64,000 nt of DNA from Henriciella aquimarina (GCF_002088975.1 NZ_NCST01000001.1:29559-93558); one strand, 5' to 3'. Counted from the stretch's first letter, positions 17,996 through 25,754 are shown. A program made the numbers and translations. Notes: generated by a model from the letters alone, not told the origin.

Positions 17996-19171
17996 TTATG
18001 CCTTGCTGAGCACCACCCGGGCGGCTTCGTGGCAGGCTTCGATCTCGCGGTCGAAGCCGACACAGAGACGGGTCCAGCTGTCATAGCCCGGCCAGGTGCG
18101 GCCCACGACGCGGACATTCAGCTTGGCCATCTCCTCGGCGAAGACGGCATGGTCCATGCCGGTATCCATATAGATGAAGCTGCCTTGCGGCTTTGGCGCG
18201 ATGGGCCGGCCGAGATCGGCGGCCATGGCGATCAGCTTTTCGCGGCCGCGAATATTCTTCGCCCGCATCTCGTCGAACCCGGCCGAGTCCTCGAGCGAGG
18301 CGGTGCCGGCGATGAGGCCAAGATGGTTGACCGAGCTCAACTGGCCCGACTGGCGCATCCAGGTGACCATCTCGGCGGGCATGACGGCATAGCCGAGACG
18401 CTGGCCGGCAAGGCCGTAGAGCTTGGAGAAAGTCCGGCAAACGATGACATTCTTGCCGTCCGAGACGAGCGACTTCATCGTATTGTTCGGATAGTCGTCC
18501 GACATTTCCAGATAGGCTTCGTCGATGAAGACCATGGCTGTCTTGGAGGCTTCTTCGGCAAAGCTCTTGAGCTTCGCCGCATCGACCGTGCGGCCCGTCG
18601 GATTGTTCGGGTTGCAGATATAGACGCTGGAGATGTCCGGGCCCATGCGTTCGGCCATGGCGTCGAGGTCGATGCCCATTTCCGAGTCGAGCGGGGTATA
18701 GATTACCTCGCCGCCGAAGTGTTCGGTGGTGCGCGGCACGGCTTCATAGGTGGCCATGGAGGTCAGCAGCGCGCCTTCCTGCTTGGCGGCCCACATGCCG
18801 AACAGGCCGAGAATGGGCGAGGAGCCATTGGTGACGAGCACCTCTTCAGGCGCCACGCCTTCCAGCTCCGCAACCTTTTCGCCAAAGCCGATCAGCGAGC
18901 CATAGGAATAGCGGTTCACGCCGGCGACTTCCGCCTTCATGGCTTCCATCGCTTTCGGGAAGGGGCCGAACGGGTTCTCGTTCGAGGACAGGATGGCGAT
19001 GCTTGAGGCGGCCGTCGCAGCGGTCTGGGCTTCGGCTTTCGGAGCGGCTTCGCCCGTGCAGCCTGTCGCGGCCAGCGTGGCGAGCCCGGCCGAGCCGGCC
19101 CCGGCCAGCCTGAGGATGTCGCGGCGCGAAGCGCAGAGGGATTCGGACGGGGAGAAGAGGAGCGGTTTCAT
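17996..19171 (-). CDS. Exported class I/II aminotransferase (HisC-like) with Tat lipoprotein signal
   Basis: 391 residues from Met 19171. The N-terminus has a twin-arginine motif (SRRDILRLAG) and ends in a lipobox-like LAATGC. The enzyme domain is complete: SSNENPFGP, CNPNNPTG, DEAYLEM, and the PLP lysine in TFSKLYGLAGQRLGYA, most like histidinol-phosphate aminotransferases. It would be folded with PLP in the cytoplasm and exported by Tat, then perhaps lipid-anchored. The substrate is unknown. It is divergent from the histidine operon; direct involvement in histidine synthesis would be odd for an exported enzyme. Confidence 0.82.
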   Translation of the reverse strand: MKPLLFSPSESLCASRRDILRLAGAGSAGLATLAATGCTGEAAPKAEAQTAATAASSIAILSSNENPFGPFPKAMEAMKAEVAGVNRYSYGSLIGFGEKVAELEGVAPEEVLVTNGSSPILGLFGMWAAKQEGALLTSMATYEAVPRTTEHFGGEVIYTPLDSEMGIDLDAMAERMGPDISSVYICNPNNPTGRTVDAAKLKSFAEEASKTAMVFIDEAYLEMSDDYPNNTMKSLVSDGKNVIVCRTFSKLYGLAGQRLGYAVMPAEMVTWMRQSGQLSSVNHLGLIAGTASLEDSAGFDEMRAKNIRGREKLIAMAADLGRPIAPKPQGSFIYMDTGMDHAVFAEEMAKLNVRVVGRTWPGYDSWTRLCVGFDREIEACHEAARVVLSKA

Positions 19172-19395
19172 GACATGGTTCCGGATTGAAGTGACTAGAC
19201 GTGGCCCGGACACGGCGGCTGGACCTGATTGGGAAAGCTACTGCGCGCCAGTGGGGGCTCCGCCGCGTCAGCCGTCAAACGGGAATTCGAAAGCTATGCG
19301 AATTTGCAGGTTTATTTTGGCCGATTGCCCTGAAAGCAGGCGGGTTTGCATCCATTCCGTCAGGCCGGGGCCCGCCGAGACGGGACTTGCCCGGC

Positions 19396-19424
19396 TTGAC
19401 TTCGCCGCCGCCCCGCCATATTCG
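19396..19424 (+). promoter_or_regulatory. Predicted promoter of the histidine operon
   Basis: TTGACT (19396-19401), 17-nt spacer, TATTCG (19419-19424). Transcription would begin near 19431, only a few bases before the leader-peptide ATG at 19434, so the leader peptide would be nearly leaderless. The 224 nt before it, back to the aminotransferase start, hold nothing else I can identify. Confidence 0.5.
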
Positions 19425-19433
19425 CCGTTCGCA

Positions 19434-19472
19434 ATGAACACGATGCTGCACCACCATCACCACCACGCGTGA
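19434..19472 (+). CDS. hisL: Histidine operon leader peptide (12 aa, six consecutive His)
   Basis: The frame reads MNTMLHHHHHHA followed by TGA. Six consecutive His codons (five CAC, one CAT) just upstream of hisS-hisZ-hisG are the classic mark of a ribosome-mediated attenuator. Shortage of charged His-tRNA would stall the ribosome on the His run and change folding of the RNA behind it. It lies between the predicted promoter and hisS and has no other plausible role. The symbol hisL is used by analogy with enteric bacteria. Confidence 0.8.
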   Translation: MNTMLHHHHHHA

Positions 19473-19551
19473 CGCGCCCGGCGAGGCGCGAACCGGTCCG
19501 GCTGCGCCTCTTCCAAGTGTTCATTCCTTCCCGTTGAACCGCCAGAGGCAG
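19473..19551 (+). promoter_or_regulatory. Putative his attenuator with alternative hairpins
   Basis: Hairpin 1:2 is CGCGCC (19473-19478) with GGCGCG (19485-19490), directly after the leader stop. Hairpin 2:3, mutually exclusive with it, is GAGGCGC (19483-19489) with GCGCCTC (19504-19510). A weaker 3:4 pairing joins CTG-CG-CCTCT (19502-19511) to AGAGGCAG (19544-19551). A ribosome stalled on the His codons would cover segment 1 and favour 2:3. No T-run follows 3:4, so the final step may be Rho-dependent or translational. Another small hairpin (GCTTCG/CGAAGC, about 19609-19627) lies near hisS. Confidence 0.6.
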
Positions 19552-19651
19552 ACAGGCTGACGGCCCGGTATCGCGTCTTGTCGACACGTCGCCTTCACAC
19601 CCCTACCGGCTTCGTCTAAGGCGAAGCGCGAATGACGAGACAGGACGCAAG

Positions 19652-21142
19652 ATGAGCAAGAAGAAACAGGACCCGGACGCGCCCAGATCGGGCAAGGATC
19701 TCGCCCGCAAGCCGCGCGGCTTCCCTGACCGGCGCGAAGGCCTCATCCATGCCCAGGCCGAGATGATCGACCGGGTCACCTCCGTCTATCGCCGCTGGGG
19801 CTTCGAGGCGCTCGATACCGGCGCGTTCGAATATGCCGACGCGCTGGGCAAGTTCCTGCCCGACGACGACCGCCCGAATGCCGGGGTCTTTTCCCTGATC
19901 GACGATGACGAGCAGTGGATCTCGCTGCGCTATGACCTGACGGCGCCGCTCGCCCGCTTTGCCGCCGAGAACTGGCAGACCCTGCCCAAGCCTTTCCGGC
20001 GCTATGCCGCCGGGCCGGTCTGGCGCAACGAGAAGCCGGGGCCGGGCCGTTTCCGGGAGTTCCTGCAATGCGATGCCGATACGGTCGGCGCCGCCGGCGC
20101 GCATGCCGATGCGGAGATGGTCGCCATGGCCGCCGAAGCGATGCGCGCGGCAGGCGCTGGCGATGGTGAGTTTGCGGTGCGTGTGAACACTCGCCGCCTG
20201 CTCAACGCAGTCCTCGATGGCGTCGGCGCGAATGGCGAGGCCGTGCGTCTCACCATATTGCGCGCGCTCGACAAGCTCGACCGGCTCGGCGAGGAGGGCG
20301 TGAAGCTGCTGCTCGGTCCAGGCCGCGAGGATGAGAGCGGCGACTTCACCAAGGGCGCCGGGCTCGATGCCGACGGGGTCGCCAAGGTGATGGCCTTCGC
20401 CCAGGCCGGCCGTCCGACGCGCGGCGAGACGCTGGAAGCCCTCGGCCAGGCCGTGGGGACGGGCGACGAAGCGAAAGCCGGGCTTGATGAACTCACCGCC
20501 ATTGCGCGTGGGCTCGAAGCCTTCAACTGCCCGGACAGCGATGTCCTGTTCGACCCGTCCGTCGTACGCGGCCTTGAATATTATACCGGCCCGGTCTTCG
20601 AGGCAGAGCTGTTGCGCGAGACCGTCGACGAGGATGGCAATGTGGTCCGTATCGGTTCGGTCGGCGGCGGCGGGCGCTATGACGATCTCGTCGCGCGCTT
20701 CACCGGCGAGAAGGTGCCGGCGACCGGCTTCTCGGTCGGTATCTCGCGTCTGGCGACAGCGTTCGCGATCACCGGCAAGGTCGATCAGCTGAACGGTCCG
20801 GTCGTTGTGCTGAACCTCAACCGCGAGGACCCGAGCGAAGCCCTCAAGCTCGCCACAGAGTTGCGCGCCGCGGGCATTCGCGCCGAAGCCTATATGGGCA
20901 GCTCCGGCATGCGCCCGCAGATGAAATATGCCGACCGCCGGGGCGCGCCTGTCGCCGTCATGGTCGGCGAGGACGAGATCGCCAAGGGCGTCGTCACCAT
21001 CAAGGATTTGAAGGAGGGCGCGAAACAGGCTGCCGCCATCAAGTCCAACGAGGAATACCGCGAAGCCCGCCCCGGCCAGTTCGAGGCCCCGCGCAGCGAG
21101 ATGATCGCCCGCGTCCGCGAAATCGTGGAGGCGGCCGAATGA
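19652..21142 (+). CDS. hisS: Histidyl-tRNA synthetase
   Basis: 496 residues, class II aminoacyl-tRNA synthetase, charging tRNA-His in the cytoplasm. Motif 2 region RYDLTAPLARF and YAAGPVWRNEKPGPGRFREFLQCD, the HisA motif GLEYYTGPVFEAEL, GGGGRYD, and a C-terminal anticodon-binding domain (VVVLNLNRED onward) are present. The lysine-rich N-terminal extension of about 25 residues is slightly unusual. It is the first gene behind the his leader; its stop overlaps hisZ in ATGA. Its product sets the level of charged His-tRNA that the leader would sense. Confidence 0.94.
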   Translation: MSKKKQDPDAPRSGKDLARKPRGFPDRREGLIHAQAEMIDRVTSVYRRWGFEALDTGAFEYADALGKFLPDDDRPNAGVFSLIDDDEQWISLRYDLTAPLARFAAENWQTLPKPFRRYAAGPVWRNEKPGPGRFREFLQCDADTVGAAGAHADAEMVAMAAEAMRAAGAGDGEFAVRVNTRRLLNAVLDGVGANGEAVRLTILRALDKLDRLGEEGVKLLLGPGREDESGDFTKGAGLDADGVAKVMAFAQAGRPTRGETLEALGQAVGTGDEAKAGLDELTAIARGLEAFNCPDSDVLFDPSVVRGLEYYTGPVFEAELLRETVDEDGNVVRIGSVGGGGRYDDLVARFTGEKVPATGFSVGISRLATAFAITGKVDQLNGPVVVLNLNREDPSEALKLATELRAAGIRAEAYMGSSGMRPQMKYADRRGAPVAVMVGEDEIAKGVVTIKDLKEGAKQAAAIKSNEEYREARPGQFEAPRSEMIARVREIVEAAE

Positions 21143-22239
21143 GCACTCCGGAAGACATCTTTTCGAAGCTTGGCGGTGAGGTGGTCGACCCGCCCATCGT
21201 CATGCCGGCAAACCAGCCGCTGGAGCTTTCCGGCGAGGCAGTGCGTGCGCGCCTTTGCGTCTTCATGGGCGAGAATGGTGAGGAATGCGCGCTTCGCCCG
21301 GACCTCACCCTGCCGGTCGCCATGGCGCAGGCCGAGGCCGGCGTGTCGTCGGAAACCATCAAGCGCTATGCCGCCCGTGCCTTCCGCCTGCCGGCGGTGG
21401 CCGGTGATCCGATGGAGTTCACGCAGGTTGGCTTCGAGCGCTATGGCGCGCCCTCGACGGCGGAGACCGATGCCGAAGCCTTCGCGCTGGTCTGCGAGGC
21501 CGCAGTCGCGGCTGGCGTGAGCGAGAGCGAGACCCGCATGGGCGACCTCGCCATCTTTCCGGCTTTCGTCGATGCGCTGAACCTTGCCCCCGGCCTTGCC
21601 GAAGCGCTGAAGCGCGCCTTCCGGCAGGTGGGCGGGGTGTCCGCGCTCCTGAAGGCGAAGCCCTCGCAGCCCGCCCATGGGCTGGCCGCCCGGCTGAAGG
21701 GCGCACGCCCGGAGGAGGCGCGGGCGATCGTCTCCGATATCTTCGCGCTCTCCGGCATCCAGCCGCAGGGTACGCGCACGCTCGATGAGATCGTGGAAGG
21801 CCTGCTCGCCCAGGCCGCCGATGCCGAACATGGCGGCGCGCCGGACCTTGCCCGCCAGACACTGGAAGCGGTGATGGCGGTCGATTGCGCGCCGGAACAG
21901 GCCGCCGATTCGCTCAACGCCATTGCGCGCCAGGCCGGGATCGATGGGGTCGACGGGGCGCTCGCTCGCCTCGATGAGCGGGTGACGAAGATGAAAACAC
22001 TGGCCCCGGCCTTCCTGAAGGAAGCCCGGTTCGGCACGCCCTTCGGGCGGCGCTTCAACTATTATGATGGCTTCCTGTTCGAACTATTCCGGCCCGGTGA
22101 AACCGCCGGCCGCAAACCGTTCGGATCGGGCGGGCGCTATGACACGCTGCTGTCGAAACTCTCCGACGGAGCCGTGGACGCCACCGCGATCGGCGGCGTC
22201 GTGCGCCCAGACCGTCTGGCACAAGGAGGGGCATCATGA
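21139..22239 (+). CDS. hisZ: ATP phosphoribosyltransferase regulatory subunit HisZ
   Basis: 366 residues, a HisRS paralogue lacking the aminoacylation machinery. The motif 2-like ALRPDLTLPVAMAQAE and the C-terminal YYDGFLFELFRPG plus GGRYDTLLSKL resemble HisS, while the middle is divergent. HisZ forms a complex with HisG and makes it sensitive to histidine. Start and stop overlap hisS and hisG in ATGA junctions, consistent with tight coupling and fixed stoichiometry. Confidence 0.88.
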   Translation: MSTPEDIFSKLGGEVVDPPIVMPANQPLELSGEAVRARLCVFMGENGEECALRPDLTLPVAMAQAEAGVSSETIKRYAARAFRLPAVAGDPMEFTQVGFERYGAPSTAETDAEAFALVCEAAVAAGVSESETRMGDLAIFPAFVDALNLAPGLAEALKRAFRQVGGVSALLKAKPSQPAHGLAARLKGARPEEARAIVSDIFALSGIQPQGTRTLDEIVEGLLAQAADAEHGGAPDLARQTLEAVMAVDCAPEQAADSLNAIARQAGIDGVDGALARLDERVTKMKTLAPAFLKEARFGTPFGRRFNYYDGFLFELFRPGETAGRKPFGSGGRYDTLLSKLSDGAVDATAIGGVVRPDRLAQGGAS

Positions 22240-23180
22240 GCCGCCTGACCATCGCCATCCCGTCCAAGGGGCGGCTCAAGGACAATGCCGAGACCTGGTT
22301 CGCGAAAGCGGGCTTCACCCTGAAACAGGCCGGCGGCGAGCGCGGCTATACGGCGGTCCTGAAGGGCCTGCCTGAAGCCGAGGTGCTGCTGCTCTCGGCG
22401 CGCGAGATCGCGCAGGGGCTGATCGACGGTTCTTTCCATATCGGCGTGACGGGCGAGGACTTGCTCAACGATCTTTCGCCGAATCTCGCGCTCGATGCGT
22501 CCGTCATTCAGCGGCTCGGCTTCGGCGGGGCCGATGTGGTCGTCGCCGTCCCGGCCGCCTGGCTCGACGTGAACACGATGAGCGAGCTGGAGGCCGCCGG
22601 CGCCCAGTTCCGCCAGCGTCATGGCCGGCGCATGAAGGTGGCGACCAAATATCTGCGCTTGACGCGGAATTATTTCGCCCAGAAGTCGGTCGGCGAATAC
22701 CGCCTGATCGAGAGCGCCGGGGCGACCGAAGCCGCGCCGAGCTCGGGGCAGGCGGAAGTTATCGTCGACATCACCTCCACCGGAGCGACGCTGAAGGCCA
22801 ACGGTCTGAAGGTGCTCGATGACGGGGTGATTCTGAAAAGCCAGGCGGCACTCACCGGATCGCTGAAGGCGGCCTGGGACATGCAGGCGCTGGAGGCCCT
22901 TCAGAAGCTGCTCGCAGCCGTCGAGGCGGTCGATGCGGCCGGGGCGAGAAAAGTGCTCATGGCGGCCAAACCGATCCCGGATTCGCTTCTCGGGGGAAAA
23001 GGGATCGAGGTCATATCGGCAACATCTGTTCTCGCGCCTTCCTCAAGCGCGGGAGAATATGCCCGAAAAATCGCTGAATCGGGGGCAGGACCTGTCTCCA
23101 TCACCAGTGCCGAGTTCATTTTTGACCAGGAAACGCCCAGCTTTGAGAATTTTGTTACCAATCTGAAATCGGGCGCTTGA
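22236..23180 (+). CDS. hisG: ATP phosphoribosyltransferase (catalytic, with C-terminal extension)
   Basis: 314 residues catalysing the first step of histidine synthesis (ATP + PRPP to PR-ATP). Catalytic core: IAIPSKGRLKDNA, FHIGVTGEDLL, KVATKYLRLTRNYF and the PRPP loop VDITSTGATLKANGL (about residues 175-190). HisZ-dependent HisG proteins are usually about 200-230 residues; here roughly 100 further residues follow the core and do not resemble the ACT-like domain of long-form HisG. It closes the operon; a terminator follows at 23251. Confidence 0.9.
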   Translation: MSRLTIAIPSKGRLKDNAETWFAKAGFTLKQAGGERGYTAVLKGLPEAEVLLLSAREIAQGLIDGSFHIGVTGEDLLNDLSPNLALDASVIQRLGFGGADVVVAVPAAWLDVNTMSELEAAGAQFRQRHGRRMKVATKYLRLTRNYFAQKSVGEYRLIESAGATEAAPSSGQAEVIVDITSTGATLKANGLKVLDDGVILKSQAALTGSLKAAWDMQALEALQKLLAAVEAVDAAGARKVLMAAKPIPDSLLGGKGIEVISATSVLAPSSSAGEYARKIAESGAGPVSITSAEFIFDQETPSFENFVTNLKSGA

Positions 23181-23250
23181 CATTATGACGGAAAATTGGC
23201 GTTATCAGTCCTGCAAGTTTCTGGGAGGAAACGCTGCAAGAACTCTTACA

Positions 23251-23280
23251 GGCGCGACCCGAGGGTCGCGCCAATTTTTT
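23251..23280 (+). terminator. Intrinsic terminator of the histidine operon
   Basis: GC-rich 10-nt arms GGCGCGACCC / GGGTCGCGCC followed by AATTTTTT, 70 nt after hisG. The interval contains a second small hairpin (GTTTC-tgggag-GAAAC) and a direct repeat CTGCAAG, so the 3' UTR could be processed into a stable RNA. Confidence 0.85.
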
Positions 23281-23414
23281 ATCCGGTTCTGGCGATTTCT
23301 CCTGCCACAGGCACCGGTCATGCTCTTCACATTTTGAGATGGGGAATGCGCCGACAGGCGCAAGAGACCGGGCCCGGTTTTTCGGGTAAGGCCGTGCGCC
23401 GACGGGTAAGAGCG

Positions 23415-23444
23415 AAAAACAAAGAAAAGGCCCCTTTCGGGGCC
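23415..23444 (-). terminator. Intrinsic terminator of the candidate small RNA
   Basis: Read on the minus strand: GGCCCC-gaaa-GGGGCC (GNRA-type loop) followed by TTTTCTTTGTTTTT. A textbook rho-independent terminator pointing away from argD. Confidence 0.8.
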
Positions 23445-23538
23445 TGGTGTGGTGGAGTTTCTCTGAAGAGTGGGAACCCGATCAGTGGCTCAGGGTCAGG
23501 GCGTCAGGGGTGTCACCGACCGGGTTCCTTGTTGTTAT
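23422..23538 (-). ncRNA. Candidate small RNA of about 117 nt, divergent from argD
   Basis: Minus-strand transcript predicted from a good promoter, start near 23538, to a strong terminator. A 15-bp stem (23514-23528 with 23473-23487, including G-U pairs) closes a 26-nt C-rich loop that carries CCCTGA three times. A short single-stranded linker and the GGCCCC terminator hairpin follow. No open frame of useful length is apparent. It is not recognised as 6S, SRP, tmRNA or RNase P RNA. The unpaired repeats could be seed regions for base pairing with UCAGGG in targets; this is inference. Confidence 0.7.
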
Positions 23539-23544
23539 TGTTTT

Positions 23545-23573
23545 TCAATATAACTCTTATCGAATAACGTCAA
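23545..23573 (-). promoter_or_regulatory. Sigma-70-type promoter of the candidate small RNA
   Basis: On the minus strand: TTGACG (23568-23573), exact 17-nt spacer, TATTGA (23545-23550), in a locally AT-rich stretch that contrasts with the GC-rich surroundings. Confidence 0.7.
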
Positions 23574-23828
23574 GTCCATATCGAAAAACATTTATTAAAC
23601 TTGCGTAAGCGATTGCATTCGCAACCAGTCACAGGGACATAGGGAGCCGGCGCCGGCCTTGCCAGTCGATATGTGTCATGTCGCCCATGCATAATTGCAG
23701 CAGAAACGATCAAAAGTGTGGCCCGATCCGACAAGCGCCTGCGCTCGGTCCGGGGCATCTGTGTTGACTTTGATTCTTCACCCCGCCATGCGGATGTCTT
23801 TACAACCCCTGACCACTTGGAGTCATGC
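23574..23828. other. Non-coding DNA upstream of argD
   Basis: 255 nt between the small-RNA promoter and the chosen argD start. The first 60 nt are AT-rich. An open frame from 23673 runs into argD, but family alignment places the start at 23829. TTGACT at 23764-23769 could be a -35 element for argD, with no good -10 partner. No other feature seen. Confidence 0.5.
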
Positions 23829-25019
23829 ATGTCAGATCCACGCGCCCATATCATGCCCGTCTACGCCCCGCCGTCGGAAGCGTTCGTACGCGGTGAGGGG
23901 GTGCGCCTCTACACTGAAGAGGACAAGGCGTATCTCGATTTCATCGCGGGCATCGCGGTGAGCTCGCTGGGCCACTCGCACCCGAAGCTCGTCTCTGCCC
24001 TTCAGGACCAGGCTGGAAAGCTCTGGCACCTGTCCAACATGTTCCGCGTCCCGGCCGGTGAGGAGCTGGCTGACAAGATCTGCGCGCGCACCTTTGCCGA
24101 CCGGGTCTTCTTCACCAATTCCGGCACCGAGGCGGTCGAGTGCGCGCTCAAGGCGGCGCGCAAGTATCACTGGGCGAACGGCGATCCGGAGCGGATCGAG
24201 TTCGTGACCTTCACCGGCGCCTTCCATGGCCGTTCGCTCGGCGCGATCAATGCCGGCGGCAACCCGAAATACCTCGAAGGCTTCGGCCCGCCGATCGAAG
24301 GCTTCACCCAGATCGAATGGGGCGACAAGGAGGCCCTTGATGCGGCCGTCACCGACAAGACCGCGGCCGTCTTCATCGAGCCCGTCCAGGGCGAGGGCGG
24401 CGTGCGTGCCCTGCCGGAGGAAGAGCTGACCGCCCTGCGCAAGCTTTGCGACGAGCGCGGCGCGCTGCTCATCTATGATGAGATCCAGTGCGGCATGGGC
24501 CGGACCGGCAAGCTCTTCGCGCATGAATGGGTCGAGGGTGCCGAGCCGGACATCATGTGCCTGGCCAAGGGCATTGGCGGCGGCTTCCCGCTGGGCGCCT
24601 GCCTCGTTACCGAACAGATCGGCATCGTCATGCAGCCGGGCTCGCACGGCTCGACCTATGGCGGCAACCCGCTCGCCATGGCGGTCGGCAATGCCGTCTG
24701 GGACACGATTTCGGACGAGGCCTTCCTGGAAGAAGTCCGCCGTGTCAGCGGCACGCTCACCCAGGGCCTGAAGTCGCTCGCCGACAGCCATGCCGACAAG
24801 GTCGAAGGCGTCACGGGCAAGGGCCTGCTGACCGGCCTCAGGCTGAAGGCCGCGCCGAAGCCGGTGCAGAATGCCTGCCGCGACAAGGGCCTGCTCGTCG
24901 GCGTCGCCGGCAACAATGTCCTGCGTCTGGCCCCCCCGCTGATCATCAATGACGATGATGTGCGTGAGGCCGTGCGCGTCATGGACGAAGCGCTCTCGGA
25001 ATGGGAGATGGAGGCTTAA
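23829..25019 (+). CDS. argD: Acetylornithine (succinyldiaminopimelate) aminotransferase
   Basis: 396 residues, class III PLP aminotransferase of arginine synthesis that commonly also serves lysine synthesis. The order is as expected: AGIAVSSLGHSHP, FFTNSGTEAVECALKAAR, FHGRSLGAI, EPVQGEGG, IYDEIQCGMGRTG, the PLP lysine in CLAKGIGGGFPLGA, and GSTYGGNPLA. Start at 23829 (MSDPRAH) gives the usual length; the upstream in-frame Met at 23673 would add 52 unrelated residues. argF lies 12 kb away rather than adjacent. Confidence 0.93.
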   Translation: MSDPRAHIMPVYAPPSEAFVRGEGVRLYTEEDKAYLDFIAGIAVSSLGHSHPKLVSALQDQAGKLWHLSNMFRVPAGEELADKICARTFADRVFFTNSGTEAVECALKAARKYHWANGDPERIEFVTFTGAFHGRSLGAINAGGNPKYLEGFGPPIEGFTQIEWGDKEALDAAVTDKTAAVFIEPVQGEGGVRALPEEELTALRKLCDERGALLIYDEIQCGMGRTGKLFAHEWVEGAEPDIMCLAKGIGGGFPLGACLVTEQIGIVMQPGSHGSTYGGNPLAMAVGNAVWDTISDEAFLEEVRRVSGTLTQGLKSLADSHADKVEGVTGKGLLTGLRLKAAPKPVQNACRDKGLLVGVAGNNVLRLAPPLIINDDDVREAVRVMDEALSEWEMEA

Positions 25020-25064
25020 ACAGCCTCTGGACTTTCCGGTGGCCGCGGGGTGAAGCTCGCGGCC

Positions 25065-25754
25065 ATGAGCGGGCGATTCTTCCGGCATGATGTGAGCTGG
25101 GCGGACTATCAGTCCGCCTTCTCCATCCTTCAGGCGCCGCCCGGCATCGCCCCGCCGGAAGCCGCCTACAATATTGCGCCCGGCCAGATCGTCCCGATTC
25201 TCAGGCACCTGCCGGACCGGCCGGGCCGTGCGCCCATCGGCGAGCTGGCGCCCGCCCTCTGGGGGCTCGTGCCCTCCTGGTGGAAGAAGCCGCTCAGCGA
25301 AAAGAATTTCGAGACCTTCAAGGCCCGCTGCGAAACAGTGGCCGAGAGCAACACCTTCCGCGGTGCCTTCCGCCACCACCGCTGCCTCGTCCCGGCGAGC
25401 GGCTTCTATGAATGGTCCGGGCCGAGGGGCAGGCGCCAGCCCTTTGCCGCCGGCCTGCGCAACCGGCGATGGTTCTGTTTTGCCGGGCTGTGGGACCGGG
25501 CGATGATCGACGGCTCCGAGATCGACACCTTCGCCATCCTCACCACGCGCCCGAATGACGTCATGGCCGGTATCAGCACCCGCATGCCGGTCATCCTGCG
25601 CCCGGAAGACTATGCGCGCTGGCTGGACGTGGAAGAGCGCAGGGTCAGTGACCTGTTCGCGCCTTTCCCGGCCGCCGACATGCATGCCTGGCCAGTTGGC
25701 CCCGACGTCGGCAATGTCCGCAACCAGGGCCCTGAGCTTGCGCAGGAGGTGTGA
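25065..25754 (+). CDS. YedK/HMCES-family (SRAP) protein with substituted catalytic residues
   Basis: 229 residues of the SOS-response-associated peptidase family, whose members crosslink to abasic sites in single-stranded DNA through Cys2. The scaffold is clear (ALWGLVPSWW, ARCETVAESNTFRGAFRHHRCLVPASGFYEW, FAGLWDR, ILTTRPND, RMPVIL). However, the normal MCGR start is MSGR, the conserved His before RMP is Ser (ISTRMP), and the Asn before ARxET appears to be Lys. The Glu of GFYEW remains. A GTG at 25050 would add five residues. Probably a divergent or inactive member. Confidence 0.85.
   Translation: MSGRFFRHDVSWADYQSAFSILQAPPGIAPPEAAYNIAPGQIVPILRHLPDRPGRAPIGELAPALWGLVPSWWKKPLSEKNFETFKARCETVAESNTFRGAFRHHRCLVPASGFYEWSGPRGRRQPFAAGLRNRRWFCFAGLWDRAMIDGSEIDTFAILTTRPNDVMAGISTRMPVILRPEDYARWLDVEERRVSDLFAPFPAADMHAWPVGPDVGNVRNQGPELAQEV

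Noticed and set aside
23185..23337. 50-codon frame just after hisG (begins MTENWRYQ)
   Set aside because: No Shine-Dalgarno, and it runs straight through the intrinsic terminator at 23251-23280, so it is unlikely to be translated.
23196..23567. 123-codon plus-strand frame between hisG and argD
   Set aside because: Crosses the his terminator and is antisense to the better supported small RNA; no protein features.
23832..25685. 617-codon minus-strand frame over argD and the YedK-like gene
   Set aside because: Antisense shadow of two recognised genes.
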